Source of the DNA: an uncultured Coriobacteriaceae bacterium
GTDB taxonomy: Bacteria > Actinomycetota > Coriobacteriia > Coriobacteriales > UMGS124
Assembly: GCA_900539345.1 (NCBI GenBank)
Contig: UQBS01000001.1
Location: forward strand, 1-64,000
Length of the DNA: 64,000 nt
Direction: 5' to 3'
This document shows, in pieces, positions 1-8,535 of the stretch (position 1 is its first letter; every line of letters starts with the position of its first letter). Below the pieces are notes generated by a model. That model searched no databases. It worked only from the letters and a program-made list of their open reading frames with translations, and was not told where the DNA came from. Made by a program: the position numbers and the translations under genes.

Positions 1-62
1 TTCTGGGACTATTGGGAGGGGCGGGCCACCATGTCAACGCTGGTCTAACAGAGAGTTTTTGT

Positions 63-335
63 TTAAAGCTCTGCCGCATCCACTTTCTCGAAGCGCCATG
101 TCTGCTTGATGTCTGGGTATTTCTCATGGTCGACTTCGCTTTCAAACATCGCGCGGGGCCGGCACCACACGCCGAAGGGCGGGTAGAGCGCCTCGTACAC
201 TACGAGCTCCTCGTCGGTCTCCGTGTGGCGGGCGAACGCAAGCACGCGGTAGAGGTAGCGCTGGCTGCCGTCGGTTACCGTCTCGCGCTTGAAGTTGCGC
301 ACGATGTCGCCGGGCGCAAACGTGCGGTTGTCCAT
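63..335 (-). CDS. DUF1653 domain protein
   Basis: Encodes about 90 residues that fit the small DUF1653 family: an N-terminal 'G.IVRNFKRE' segment, a central 'YLYRVLAFARHTETDEELVVYEALY' type core (split here for brevity) and an aromatic 'GVWCRPRAMF' motif. I chose the ATG at 335 because AAAGGAC lies upstream at normal spacing; a longer frame to 401 lacks a ribosome site. The biochemical role of the family is not established; it is usually a stand-alone cytosolic protein. Its right neighbour, the symporter, is on the same strand but about 240 bases upstream, so co-transcription is doubtful. Confidence 0.8.
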   Translation of the reverse strand: MDNRTFAPGDIVRNFKRETVTDGSQRYLYRVLAFARHTETDEELVVYEALYPPFGVWCRPRAMFESEVDHEKYPDIKQTWRFEKVDAAEL

Positions 336-491
336 AGGCTGTCCTTTCATGCCGAGGTTTCTTGCGGGCAGGTGCTTGCTGCGCTGCCATGTCAGAAGCA
401 ATCATACCTATTTTGCCTGCACGCGGGGAGGGGAGAGGCGACCTGTGCCAGCCGCCGCCCGAGAGCGCGGCCCGGTATGCGTCGTCCACAA

Positions 492-527
492 AAACGCCCC
501 GCCCACAATGCGCCGCGCGGGCGAAAA
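492..527 (-). terminator. Possible terminator after the symporter gene
   Basis: On the minus strand a GC-rich stem (CGCCC paired with GGGCG, with further G/C pairing outside) is followed by five T residues just downstream of the symporter stop. The stem is short and imperfect, so this is tentative. Confidence 0.35.
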
Positions 528-572
528 GGGGACGGGGCAAGGCGCCAGCCGAAAAAGGAACGCTACGAGGGA

Positions 573-1997
573 TTAGTCCTGCTTGACCGATTCGTCAGCC
601 TGGGCAAAGGCGGGAAGGTCGCACGTCTCGCCCTTGGTCTTGGCGCACAGGGCCACAGTGCTCGACAGGGCGACGAGTGCGATGACGTTGGGCAGCACCA
701 TGAGCTGGTTGAACATGTCGGCCAGCTCCCACACGAGGTCGTTGGAGAGCAGCGACCCCAGGAAGATGAACACGAGCGCGATGGCGGAGAACACGGGTAC
801 GGCCTTCTTGCCGAAGAGGTAGATCACGTTGATCTTGGCGAACAGGTTCCACGACAGGATGGTGGAGAAGGCGAAGAACAGCAGGCAGATGGCCACGAAG
901 ATGTTGCCGATGTTGCCGCCCATGAGGCTGGAGAAGGCAATCTGGGCCATGTTGGTCTTGTCCACGCCCTCGTAGAGGCCCTGGGCAAGCACGCCGTCGC
1001 CGGTGTAGAGGATGGTGATGACGACGAGGGCGGTGATGGAGACGACGACGATGGTGTCGATGAACACGCCGATCATAGCGACGACGCCCTGCTCATGAGG
1101 GGTCTTGACGTTGGCGAGGGCGTGAGCGTGCGGGGTGGAGCCCATACCGGCCTCGTTGGAGAACAGGCCGCGCTTGGCACCCTGGGAGATGGCGGCGATG
1201 ATGCCGAAGGTCACGCCGCCGATCTGGGCCTGCGGGTTAAAGGCGCACTCAAAGATGAGGCCGAAGGCCGCGGGCACCTGGCTGGCGTGGGAGATGAGAA
1301 CGGCCAGGCCACCGATGATGTAGATGATGGCCATGAAGGGGACGATCTTCTCGGTGACGGAGGCGAGGCGCTTCACGCCGCCCAGGAAGATGAAGCCGGC
1401 GACAGCGGCCACGAGCAGGCCGATGATCCACGCGGGAATGCTGAAAGCGGTGGCGCAGGTGGAGGCGATGGAGTTGGACTGCACCATGCAGCCCATGAAG
1501 CCCAGGGCCAGGATGATGGCGACCGAGAAGAAGCCGGCCAGGAAAGTGCCGAACTTGCCGTGGAAGGCGGTCTTGATGTAGTAGACCGGGCCGCCGTGCA
1601 CGGTGCCGTCGGCGTCGACCCTGCGGGTCTTCTGAGCCAGGACAGCCTCGGCGTAGTTGGTGGCCATGCCCAGGATGGCGATGAGCCACATCCAGAAGAT
1701 GGCGCCCGGGCCGCCCACGAGGATGGCGCCGCAGGCGCCCACGATGTTGCCGGTGCCCACCTGGGCGGCAACGGCGGTGGCAAGCGCCTGGAAGGAGCTC
1801 ATGCCGCTCTCATGCTTCTTGCCGTTGAGGGAGAAATTGCCGAACACGCGGCGCATACCCTCGCCGAAGCAGCGGAACTGCACACCGCGGGTGCGGATGG
1901 TGAAAAAGAGGCCCGCGCCGATGAGCAGCACGATGAGCACGTAATTTGAAAGGTAGGAATTGATCGTCTGTACGATCTCGAGCAGTTCTTCTTGCAC
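573..1997 (-). CDS. Sodium:alanine/glycine symporter (AGCS family)
   Basis: A 474-residue polytopic membrane protein of the amino acid carrier AGCS family, which couples Na+ entry to uptake of glycine or alanine. Family landmarks include the early 'GLFFTIRTRGVQFRCFGEG' stretch, 'VGTGNIVGACGAI' (the conserved GTGNI substrate/sodium region), 'MWLIAILGMATNYAEAVLAQ' and 'SNEAGMGSTPHAHA'. About ten to eleven hydrophobic segments are evident. I favour a GTG start at 1997, preceded by GGAAAGGA; an ATG at 2033 is also open. A glycine riboswitch lies immediately upstream, which supports glycine as a substrate and predicts glycine-responsive expression. Confidence 0.93.
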   Translation of the reverse strand: MQEELLEIVQTINSYLSNYVLIVLLIGAGLFFTIRTRGVQFRCFGEGMRRVFGNFSLNGKKHESGMSSFQALATAVAAQVGTGNIVGACGAILVGGPGAIFWMWLIAILGMATNYAEAVLAQKTRRVDADGTVHGGPVYYIKTAFHGKFGTFLAGFFSVAIILALGFMGCMVQSNSIASTCATAFSIPAWIIGLLVAAVAGFIFLGGVKRLASVTEKIVPFMAIIYIIGGLAVLISHASQVPAAFGLIFECAFNPQAQIGGVTFGIIAAISQGAKRGLFSNEAGMGSTPHAHALANVKTPHEQGVVAMIGVFIDTIVVVSITALVVITILYTGDGVLAQGLYEGVDKTNMAQIAFSSLMGGNIGNIFVAICLLFFAFSTILSWNLFAKINVIYLFGKKAVPVFSAIALVFIFLGSLLSNDLVWELADMFNQLMVLPNVIALVALSSTVALCAKTKGETCDLPAFAQADESVKQD

Positions 1998-2118
1998 TTT
2001 GGGTCGTTCCTTTCCAAGTCGTAACACATACATTTACGGCTGGAGAAAGGACGTAGGTCGGCTTGTCGCCCATTGAGCGCAGGAGATACGAGTCTCCCTG
2101 CTACCAGGATGCGCACCG

Positions 2119-2203
2119 CCTCTGTCCGTTTGCCTGAGAGTTTCGGCTGGTACATTCTGTACCGCCTTGCCCCTTCGGCACTCACTTAAGAGTTCTCCAG
2201 AGG
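2119..2203 (-). promoter_or_regulatory. Glycine riboswitch aptamer (single)
   Basis: Read on the minus strand, the segment is closed by CCTCTG...CAGAGG. It contains the hallmark conserved blocks GCCGAAGGGGCAA and AACTCTCAGGCAAACGGACAG of the glycine aptamer, separated by a variable stem. Only one complete aptamer is visible; the sequence downstream has a hairpin (GCAGGGAGA...TCTCCTGC) rather than a second aptamer. It sits about 120 bases before the symporter start and should control that gene in response to glycine. Confidence 0.93.
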
Positions 2204-2518
2204 TTTCTCCGCTTCCGGTTTGCCCTGTGGCATTCCGAAAGCATCAACGAAAGCACGTGGCGCATTATTAACGATTGTTTCGCGCTAGCGCAAGGAAAAG
2301 CTCGCTTTTACCCACTGCGTTAGCCTTTCTGTAACACTTCACCATAGAGCCGACATATTTCACGGGCTTTTTGGTTTGTAAACAAAAAGGCATGGAATAC
2401 CCCGAGTGTGGTATAACGTGTTTAAATATCGAAGGTGCGGGTACGGCAGGCGTGCGTGGCCAAGGGGTTGTGGACGGGGGCGCCGCCGGCCTGCATGAGC
2501 GTGAGAAAGGGGTACGGT
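2204..2518. other. Intergenic region between divergent genes
   Basis: No protein gene is supported here. The region holds the promoter side of the riboswitch transcript (minus) and of the DUF308 gene (plus), plus a perfect palindrome GCGCTAGCGC at 2282-2291. AT-rich stretches around 2262-2280 and 2385-2425 could be promoters, but I cannot assign -35/-10 boxes confidently. Confidence 0.4.
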
Positions 2519-3115
2519 ATGTCCGAGCCCATCGAGGTACAGGCCCAAGTCATCGAGCCTGAGAAGAAATCTCGCCATTACAAGTGGTGGTTTGTCGCGT
2601 TGGGCGTCTTGGTGACGCTGGCCGGCGTTGCATGCATTGCGTGGCCCGCCGCCTCGCTTGCCGTGGTAGCTGGCGTGGCCGGTATCTGCTTCCTCGCAAG
2701 TGGCATCACGCGCATCGCCACGTTCTTCGACCTGGGTGCCTTCTCCCTTTTCGGAGGCTCGACGCTGTTCATGGGCATCCTTGATGTGATCGTGGGCATC
2801 ATGTTCCTTATCCACCCCCTCATCGGCGGTATCACCATTGCCATGCTCGGCGGCATCGCTCTCATCGTCACCGGCGTGATGGACGCTGTGGCAAGCGTGC
2901 GCATGAAGCGTGCCATCGGTACGGGCCCCATGGTCTTGGAGATCCTGGGTGCTATCGTCACGGTCATCTGCGGCGTACTCGTTCTTATGGCTCCGCGCCT
3001 CTTTATCATCTACCTGGGCATTATGCTCATCATCCGCGGTGTGATGACGGTCATCTCCGCATTCATGGTCTCTGCGTTCATCAAGGACCTCAAGAACGAC
3101 CTGCTGCTTAAGTAA
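2519..3115 (+). CDS. HdeD/DUF308-type membrane protein
   Basis: A 198-residue protein with a short polar N-terminus followed by about six hydrophobic segments arranged as three pairs, with the glycine-rich 'GVLVTLAGVACIAWP', 'GITIAMLGGIALIVTGVMDA' and 'LGIMLIIRGVMTVISAF' repeats typical of DUF308/HdeD proteins. HdeD is linked to acid resistance in Escherichia coli, but most family members have no known function. The ATG at 2519 follows GAAAGGGG; an in-frame extension to 2435 has no ribosome site. It is monocistronic, with a strong terminator downstream. Confidence 0.82.
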   Translation: MSEPIEVQAQVIEPEKKSRHYKWWFVALGVLVTLAGVACIAWPAASLAVVAGVAGICFLASGITRIATFFDLGAFSLFGGSTLFMGILDVIVGIMFLIHPLIGGITIAMLGGIALIVTGVMDAVASVRMKRAIGTGPMVLEILGAIVTVICGVLVLMAPRLFIIYLGIMLIIRGVMTVISAFMVSAFIKDLKNDLLLK

Positions 3116-3164
3116 GCAGTTGCGCGACCTGCGACAAGCGCCGCACAAGGCTCGCAAGACACAC

Positions 3165-3217
3165 GAAACCCCCTGGGGGCCGGCGAGAAATCTCGTGGCA
3201 CCCAGGGGGTTTCTTTT
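3165..3217 (+). terminator. Intrinsic terminator, probably bidirectional
   Basis: GAAACCCCCTGGG pairs with CCCAGGGGGTTTC and is followed by TTTTT on the plus strand. It ends the DUF308 transcript and lies between it and the convergent aminotransferase gene. Confidence 0.85.
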
Positions 3218-3289
3218 TGTGCGGCCTTTGGACGCGAGCGGTCTTCGTGCGGTCCTGCCGTCCCAGCGGAGCCGCGGCGTTCTCGCGTC

Positions 3290-4459
3290 CTATCGCCTCG
3301 GCAGTTTGTCCTGCCAGCCGCGCAGGTTCTCGAGTGCGGCGAGCAGTGTCTTGTCGGACTTGGCGAAGTGGAAGCGGATGTAGCGGTTTTCGGGCTCGCG
3401 GAAGAAGCAGCTGCCCGGCACTCCTGCCACCTTGGCGTATTGTGCCAGGTCGCAGGCGAAATCCTCATCGCTGGCATAGCCGGCTTCGGAGATGTCGCAC
3501 ATCACGTAGTAGGCGCCCTGGGGCTCCACGAACTTCATGTTCAGGTCGGCCAGGCCGTTGCAGAAGAGCTCACGCTTGTGGGTGTACTCGGCGGTGAGCT
3601 CGTCGTAATAGGAGTCGGGCATGGTGAGCCCCACCACGGCGGCCTCCATGAGCGGGGCGGGTGCGCCCACGGTGAGGAAGTCGTGCACCTTTTTGGCGAC
3701 CTCCACCACTTCTTGGGGAGCGATGATGTAGCCCAGGCGCCAACCGGTGATGGAGTAGGTCTTGGAGAGCGACCCACACGAGATGGTGCGGCACTGCATG
3801 CCTGGCAGGCTGGCAAAATAGACGTGCTTGTTGGGGGCGTAGACGATGTGCTCGTACACCTCGTCGGTGATGATCCACACGTCGTACTTCTCGGCCAGGT
3901 GCGCGATCGTCTCAAGCTCGGGGCGCGTGAAGACGCGGCCGCAGGGGTTGGAGGGGTTGCACAGGATGAGCGCCTTCACGCCCTCCTGGGCCATGGCGGC
4001 CTCGAGAGCGGCTTCGTCGAAAGTGAACGCGGGCGGCACGAGCGGCACGTAGATGGGCTCGGCGTGGCACAGGATCGCGTCGGCGCCGTAGTTTTCGTAG
4101 AAGGGCGAGAACACCACGACCTTGTCGCCGGGGTCGCACACGGTGTGCACGGCGCACATCATGGCCTCGGTGCTGCCGCAGGTGACGACGATGTTCTTGT
4201 CGGGGTCGATGTCGATGCCCATGAAGCGGTGCTGCTTGGCGGCGAGCGCCTCGCGGAAGTTCTGTGCGCCCCAGGTGAGGGCGTACTGGTGCGGGCCCTC
4301 GTAGGCGACCTGCGCCAGGCGGTCGAGGAGCTCTTTGGGCGGGTCGAAGTCGGGGAAGCCCTGGGAGAGGTTGACGGCGCCATGCTTGAGCGCCACGCGG
4401 GTCATGCGGCGGATGACCGAGTCGGTGAAGCCGTCGGTCGACGTGCTGAGGGCTTTCAT
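3290..4459 (-). CDS. PLP-dependent class I/II aminotransferase
   Basis: A 389-residue fold-type I aminotransferase. It shows the N-terminal substrate-entry motif 'NLSQGFPDFDPP', the 'NPSNPCGRVF' block, 'IITDEVYEHIVY' (Asp/Tyr for the cofactor) and 'SLSKTYSITGWRLGY' carrying the Schiff-base lysine. Such enzymes (aspartate, methionine or aromatic-type) exchange the amino group of an amino acid with 2-oxoglutarate or pyruvate; the exact substrate cannot be read from sequence. It follows PorB on the same strand, suggesting it supplies 2-oxoacids to the ferredoxin oxidoreductase. The ATG at 4459 has GAAAGGAC upstream. Confidence 0.9.
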   Translation of the reverse strand: MKALSTSTDGFTDSVIRRMTRVALKHGAVNLSQGFPDFDPPKELLDRLAQVAYEGPHQYALTWGAQNFREALAAKQHRFMGIDIDPDKNIVVTCGSTEAMMCAVHTVCDPGDKVVVFSPFYENYGADAILCHAEPIYVPLVPPAFTFDEAALEAAMAQEGVKALILCNPSNPCGRVFTRPELETIAHLAEKYDVWIITDEVYEHIVYAPNKHVYFASLPGMQCRTISCGSLSKTYSITGWRLGYIIAPQEVVEVAKKVHDFLTVGAPAPLMEAAVVGLTMPDSYYDELTAEYTHKRELFCNGLADLNMKFVEPQGAYYVMCDISEAGYASDEDFACDLAQYAKVAGVPGSCFFREPENRYIRFHFAKSDKTLLAALENLRGWQDKLPRR

Positions 4460-4489
4460 AGAAGGGGAGTCCTTTCGGGTGTGTGGGGT

Positions 4490-5410
4490 CTATCGGGTCC
4501 AGCTGGAGCGAATCTGTTCCCACTTGGCGTCGCGGCCGGCGACGACGCGGGCAATCTCCTCGTCGTCAAGTGCGCGGAAGCGTGTCTGTCGACGCAGGTA
4601 ATGGGCCACGTCGGAGAATTCCTTGGGGTTGCGGTTGAGCTTGAAGGCGCCTCCGGCGAGGCCGCTCACCGCAGGACCCTCGTACTCGGCCAGATACCAC
4701 AGGCCGCAGTCCACAACCTCCTTGGCGATCTCGATCGTCTCGTCGGTGGCGTGGCCCCAGCCGGTGGGACAGGGGGCGATGACGTGGATGAACTTCGTGC
4801 CGCGGATCTTGCTCGCCTTCTCTACCTTGGCGGTGAAGTCGTTGAGGTAGCCGACGCTTGCGGTGGCGGCGTAGGGCAGGCCGTGAGCGCACACGATCTC
4901 GAAGAGGTTCTTCTTCTGCGTGAGACAGCCGTGGTCGTTTTTGCCGGCGGGCGTGGTGGTGGTGCGGGCGCCGAAGGGCGTCAGACCGCTCTTCTGGATG
5001 CCCGTGTTCATGTACGCCTCGTTGTCGTAGCAGATGTAGATGATGTCCTCGTTGCGGTCGATGGCGCCCGACAAGGCCTGGATGCCGATGTCGGCCGTGC
5101 CGCCGTCGCCGGCGAAGCCCACCACGTTGAACGTGTCGGGGTCCTCGCCTTGGGCCTCAAGACCTGCGCGAATGCCGGTGAGGACCGATGCGGTGGCCGC
5201 AAAGGGCGTGATGAAGGCGTTGTTGGCGAAGCACAGCTGGGGGAAGTTGAAGCCTACGGCGCTCATGCAGCCGGCCGGCAGTGCGCAGATCGTGCGGGGC
5301 CCCAGGACCTTGAGGGCCTGGCGCACCACGAGCGACCCGGCGCAACCCGCGCAGGCCTTGTGGCCGTAGAAGTACTCGTTGTCGGTGATGGTGCGAGCGT
5401 TTACCGTCAT
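4490..5410 (-). CDS. porB: 2-oxoacid:ferredoxin oxidoreductase, beta subunit (TPP-binding)
   Basis: A 306-residue PorB-like subunit. The thiamine pyrophosphate motif is complete ('GFAGDGGTADIGIQALSGAI' through 'ICYDNEAYMNTG'). The cysteines expected to hold a 4Fe-4S cluster are present near residues 20 and 23, in 'LPAGCMS' and in 'APCPTGWGH'. It catalyses decarboxylation of a 2-oxoacid to acyl-CoA and CO2 with electrons passing to ferredoxin. It lies three bases downstream of PorA. The substrate could be pyruvate or a branched or aromatic 2-oxoacid; the neighbouring PaaK-like ligase and aminotransferase favour an amino-acid-derived substrate. Confidence 0.92.
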   Translation of the reverse strand: MTVNARTITDNEYFYGHKACAGCAGSLVVRQALKVLGPRTICALPAGCMSAVGFNFPQLCFANNAFITPFAATASVLTGIRAGLEAQGEDPDTFNVVGFAGDGGTADIGIQALSGAIDRNEDIIYICYDNEAYMNTGIQKSGLTPFGARTTTTPAGKNDHGCLTQKKNLFEIVCAHGLPYAATASVGYLNDFTAKVEKASKIRGTKFIHVIAPCPTGWGHATDETIEIAKEVVDCGLWYLAEYEGPAVSGLAGGAFKLNRNPKEFSDVAHYLRRQTRFRALDDEEIARVVAGRDAKWEQIRSSWTR

Positions 5411-5413
5411 GGC

Positions 5414-6613
5414 CTACCTGCCCTTCTTTGAGCCGAACGTGTCAGCCATGGAGTTGATGCCAAGGAACTGCACGCGCTCGGCGGCCCCGCCTGCGGCGAA
5501 CGTGAGTGTCTTGAACGCGCCTGCCACCTGGTCGGCCGTGATGTCGGCGCCTCCCAGGCCGCCGATGAAGTTGCATGTGGGTACGTGGGCGTCTTGCTGG
5601 AAGAGAGCCGAGTTCACATTCGTGAAGACGGTGCCTTCCGCGCCGAACGACACGTCTTTTTCGAGCACGCCCACCGCGCGCGTGTGGGCCAGGGTGAGCG
5701 CCAGGTCGCGCGAGGCGAAGGGGCGCAGGTAGCGAATGCGCAGCATGCCGGCCGCCATGCCCTGCTCGCGCAGGCGGTCGACGGTCTGGCGCACGAGGCC
5801 CGCCACGCTGCCCAGGCAAACCATGACGTACTCGGCGTCCTCGCAGCGGTATTCCTCGAAGGCGCCCGTGTAGGAGCGGCCGCAGGTGCGCTCGAAGGCG
5901 GCCTCCACCTCGTCGATGACGCCGATGGCACCGAGCATGTCCTTGTGGGCGTAGTACTTGTAGTAGCGGTTGTGCTCGGGGCCGGCCGAGTAGCCCATGT
6001 TCACGGGGTGCGCGAAGTCGAACTTGTTCGTCGTCGCGTAGGGCGGCAGGAACGCGTCGGCCTGCTCGGGGGTGGGAACCTCCACGGTCTCGTAGGTGTG
6101 CGTGAGCGCGAAGCCGTCGAGGTTCACCATGACGGGCGTCATGACGCGCGGGTCCTCTGCCAGGCGATATGCCATGAGGGCCATGTCGAGCGCCTCCTGG
6201 TTGTCTTGCGCGTAGCATTGGATCCAACCGTGGTCGAGCAGCGACAGCGAGTCGCGCTGGTCACCGTAGATGTTCCAGGGAAGCGCGGTGGAGCGGTTCG
6301 CGTTCATCATGACGATGGGGAAGCGCCCGCCGGCGGCATAGGTGAGGACCTCGGCCATGTAGAGCAGGCCCTGGCTCGAGGTGGCCGTGAAGGCGCGTGC
6401 GCCCGTGGCGCTGGCACCCATGGCGCAGCACAGTGCGGAGTGCTCGCTTTCCACGTGGACGTATTTGGCGTTGAGCTCGCCGGACTCGACCATCTCGGAG
6501 AGGCGCTCCACCACCACGGTCTGCGGGGTGATGGGATAGGCGCTGATCACCTGGGGCCGTGCCAGGCGCACGCCTTCGGCGAATGCCTCGTCACCTGACA
6601 AGAAGCGCTTCAT
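5414..6613 (-). CDS. porA: 2-oxoacid:ferredoxin oxidoreductase, alpha subunit
   Basis: A 399-residue PorA-like subunit with the pyrimidine-binding domain ('ISAYPITPQTVVVERLSEM', 'VHVESEHSALCCAMGASATG', 'TSSQGLLYMAEVL') and the C-terminal transketolase-like domain ('LRIRYLRPFA'). The ATG at 6613 overlaps the upstream gamma-delta gene by four bases (ATGA), so translation is coupled. It combines with PorB and PorG/D to form the heteromeric oxidoreductase in the cytosol. Confidence 0.92.
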   Translation of the reverse strand: MKRFLSGDEAFAEGVRLARPQVISAYPITPQTVVVERLSEMVESGELNAKYVHVESEHSALCCAMGASATGARAFTATSSQGLLYMAEVLTYAAGGRFPIVMMNANRSTALPWNIYGDQRDSLSLLDHGWIQCYAQDNQEALDMALMAYRLAEDPRVMTPVMVNLDGFALTHTYETVEVPTPEQADAFLPPYATTNKFDFAHPVNMGYSAGPEHNRYYKYYAHKDMLGAIGVIDEVEAAFERTCGRSYTGAFEEYRCEDAEYVMVCLGSVAGLVRQTVDRLREQGMAAGMLRIRYLRPFASRDLALTLAHTRAVGVLEKDVSFGAEGTVFTNVNSALFQQDAHVPTCNFIGGLGGADITADQVAGAFKTLTFAAGGAAERVQFLGINSMADTFGSKKGR

Positions 6614-7689
6614 CGTGCCTCCTCGTGCTCGGGCACCATGGAGATGGCGCCGCAACGGCAGGCCTTGGCGCACACGCCGCAGCCCTTGCAGAAGTCGTAG
6701 TCCACAGCCAGGCGGATGCCGCCGCGCGCGTCCTCGTCGGCCATCTTGTAGATGGTGCCGTCGGGGCATTGCATGTAGCACAGCAGGCACCGCGTGCAGG
6801 CGGTCTCGTCAAGCACAGGGCGCATCGAGCGCCAGCCGGCGTTTTTGGAGACCAAGTGCCCCGCCTCGAAGCAGGTCGTGCGGGCAAAGACCATCGGGTC
6901 GAGGTGGGTGTCGCGCAGGGTCGGGATGATGCGGGGTGCACCGTCGCAGCCGAGCAGGGCAGGCGAGGGAGCCACGGCCGCGAGGTCTTTGGGCGCGTCG
7001 GCGCTGGCGCGTGCCTGCGGTGCGGCGCCAGACGTAAGGCGTTCCAACCCCGCTACCTGGGCGTTTGCGCCAGGTGCGGCGGTCGTGCTGGTGAGGTTGC
7101 CCTCGCCTGCGAGCGCGTGGCTGCCCCCGCAGGCGGGCTCGCCTGCCGCCCCGGCGCGTTCCGCATTCCACGCGTCCCTCTCGGCCAGCACGCGCTCGAC
7201 CACCGCGAGGTTCTTGGCATGGAGCTTCTCGGGCATGTACTGGCGGATGGCCTCGCACACGTCCTCGGCGCGCACCTCGTCGCACAGGGCGGCGAGCGCT
7301 CCCAGAAAGACGGTGTTGGGGATGGCGCGGCCGAGCACCTCGGTCGAGATGCCGTCGGCGTCGATTGCCGTGACGCGCGGGTCGTCCCAGGTACGCGCAC
7401 TGTTCACCAGCACGCGACCACCTGCCTTGAGCTCGTCTTCCCAGCCCGGGGCAAAGAGCGTCTCGTCCAGGTAGACCACAAAGTCCGCCTTGGTGGAGGC
7501 GCTGCGGTCGCCGATGGGGCGGTCGTCGAGCTTGGTGAACGCGCGCATGGGGGCACCGCGCCGCTCGGGCCCGAACGACGGGAACGCCAGCGCGTGGCGT
7601 CCCGGTGCCATGGAGCACGCCGCGCCCAGCAGGCGGGCCGCCGTGAAGGCGCCCTGGCCTCCGCGGCCATGCCAGAGTATCTCGATCAT
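6610..7689 (-). CDS. 2-oxoacid:ferredoxin oxidoreductase, fused gamma and delta subunits
   Basis: A 359-residue fusion. Residues 1 to about 180 are the gamma domain ('HGRGGQGAFTAARLLG', 'SFGPERRGAPMRAF'), followed by an Ala/Gly-rich linker of about 80 residues. The C-terminal delta domain carries two ferredoxin-type cluster motifs, CTRCLLCYMQC and CKGCGVCAKAC. In many organisms gamma and delta are separate proteins. The linker is unusually long and low in complexity. It is the first gene of the por operon; the terminator at 7724-7759 separates it from the LysR-like gene. Confidence 0.9.
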   Translation of the reverse strand: MIEILWHGRGGQGAFTAARLLGAACSMAPGRHALAFPSFGPERRGAPMRAFTKLDDRPIGDRSASTKADFVVYLDETLFAPGWEDELKAGGRVLVNSARTWDDPRVTAIDADGISTEVLGRAIPNTVFLGALAALCDEVRAEDVCEAIRQYMPEKLHAKNLAVVERVLAERDAWNAERAGAAGEPACGGSHALAGEGNLTSTTAAPGANAQVAGLERLTSGAAPQARASADAPKDLAAVAPSPALLGCDGAPRIIPTLRDTHLDPMVFARTTCFEAGHLVSKNAGWRSMRPVLDETACTRCLLCYMQCPDGTIYKMADEDARGGIRLAVDYDFCKGCGVCAKACRCGAISMVPEHEEAR

Positions 7690-7723
7690 ATGGCTCCCTC
7701 AACCGTATGCGTGTCTACCAAAA

Positions 7724-7759
7724 GGCGAGGTTGTCGCAGGTGTCCGCGGCAACCTCGCC
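7724..7759 (-). terminator. Intrinsic terminator between the LysR-like gene and the por operon
   Basis: GGCGAGGTTG and CAACCTCGCC form a perfect 10-bp stem. On the minus strand it is followed by TTTTGG. It indicates that the PaaK/LysR-like pair and the por operon are separate transcripts, although read-through is possible. Confidence 0.65.
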
Positions 7760-7872
7760 AGGATTGTCCCATTGTACTGTCGCCAGTGTTTCCGCGCTTT
7801 TAAGCAGGGCGGACGCCCACACTACTTCCAGTGCGCCTTGCTGCGGGGGTCACAGGCGTGCAGGGGCGTCGC

Positions 7873-8523
7873 CTACTTCGCGTAGAGCTCCAGGCTGCGC
7901 GCGAGCTTCTCCACAAAGCGCTGTGCGATGGGGCTCAGCTCCTCGTCGGTGCGGGTGATATAGCCCAGCGACAGCTCGACGTCGCTCTCAAGCGGGATGG
8001 TGGTGAGCGAGCCGCCGTCGGTGATGCCCACGAGGATGCCGCTCGTGAACGTGTAGCCGTTCATGGCCACGGCAAGCTCCGACAGGGAGGCGCGGTCGGT
8101 GAGCGCGATGCTCTTGGCGTGCGGCAAATCGCCCAGGGCCTCCTCGGCCAGGTAGTCGGGGGCGCCGTCCTCCTGCTCGAAGTAGACGTAAGGCCAATCA
8201 GCGAGCTGGTCGGGCGTCAGGCTCGTGGCGTTGGAGAGCGGGTGGCTCGCGGGCAGCGCCACGCGGGGCTTCGAGGTCGCAAGCTCGTGGAACTCCAGGC
8301 CGGCGGCCTCAATCTCGCGGTCGATGTCGGCAGCGGTGCGCGTGTTGCGCATGAGCACGCCCACCTCGCTGCGGCCCTCCACGACGTCGGCGATGACGCC
8401 GCGTGTGGTGCGGTCGCGCAGGGCATAGGAGTACTCCTCGCCGCCCAGGGCGAGGATGGTGTGAGCGAATGCCTGCACGTCGAACAGGTAGTGCTGGCCG
8501 GAGACGGCGAATTTCTGAGCCAT
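7873..8523 (-). CDS. LysR-type effector-binding domain protein without a DNA-binding domain
   Basis: The 216 residues align end to end with the periplasmic-binding-protein-like effector domain of LysR regulators: 'VSGQHYLFDVQAFAH', 'IADVVEGRSEVGVLM', 'LPASHPLS', 'DWPYVYFEQEDGAPDYLAEE', 'DRASLSELAVAMNGYTFTSGI'. The winged helix that normally occupies the first 60-80 residues is absent, and the start (ATG 8523, GGAGGG upstream) immediately begins the effector domain. It may sense a ligand and act through another protein, or be a degraded regulator. It directly follows the CoA ligase gene (12 bases) and is co-transcribed with it. Confidence 0.75.
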   Translation of the reverse strand: MAQKFAVSGQHYLFDVQAFAHTILALGGEEYSYALRDRTTRGVIADVVEGRSEVGVLMRNTRTAADIDREIEAAGLEFHELATSKPRVALPASHPLSNATSLTPDQLADWPYVYFEQEDGAPDYLAEEALGDLPHAKSIALTDRASLSELAVAMNGYTFTSGILVGITDGGSLTTIPLESDVELSLGYITRTDEELSPIAQRFVEKLARSLELYAK

Positions 8524-8535
8524 GGTGGGCCCTCC

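Noticed and set aside
1997..2118. A second glycine aptamer
   Set aside because: The conserved GAAGGGGCAA and CTCTCAGGCAAA blocks are not repeated here; only a simple hairpin is visible.
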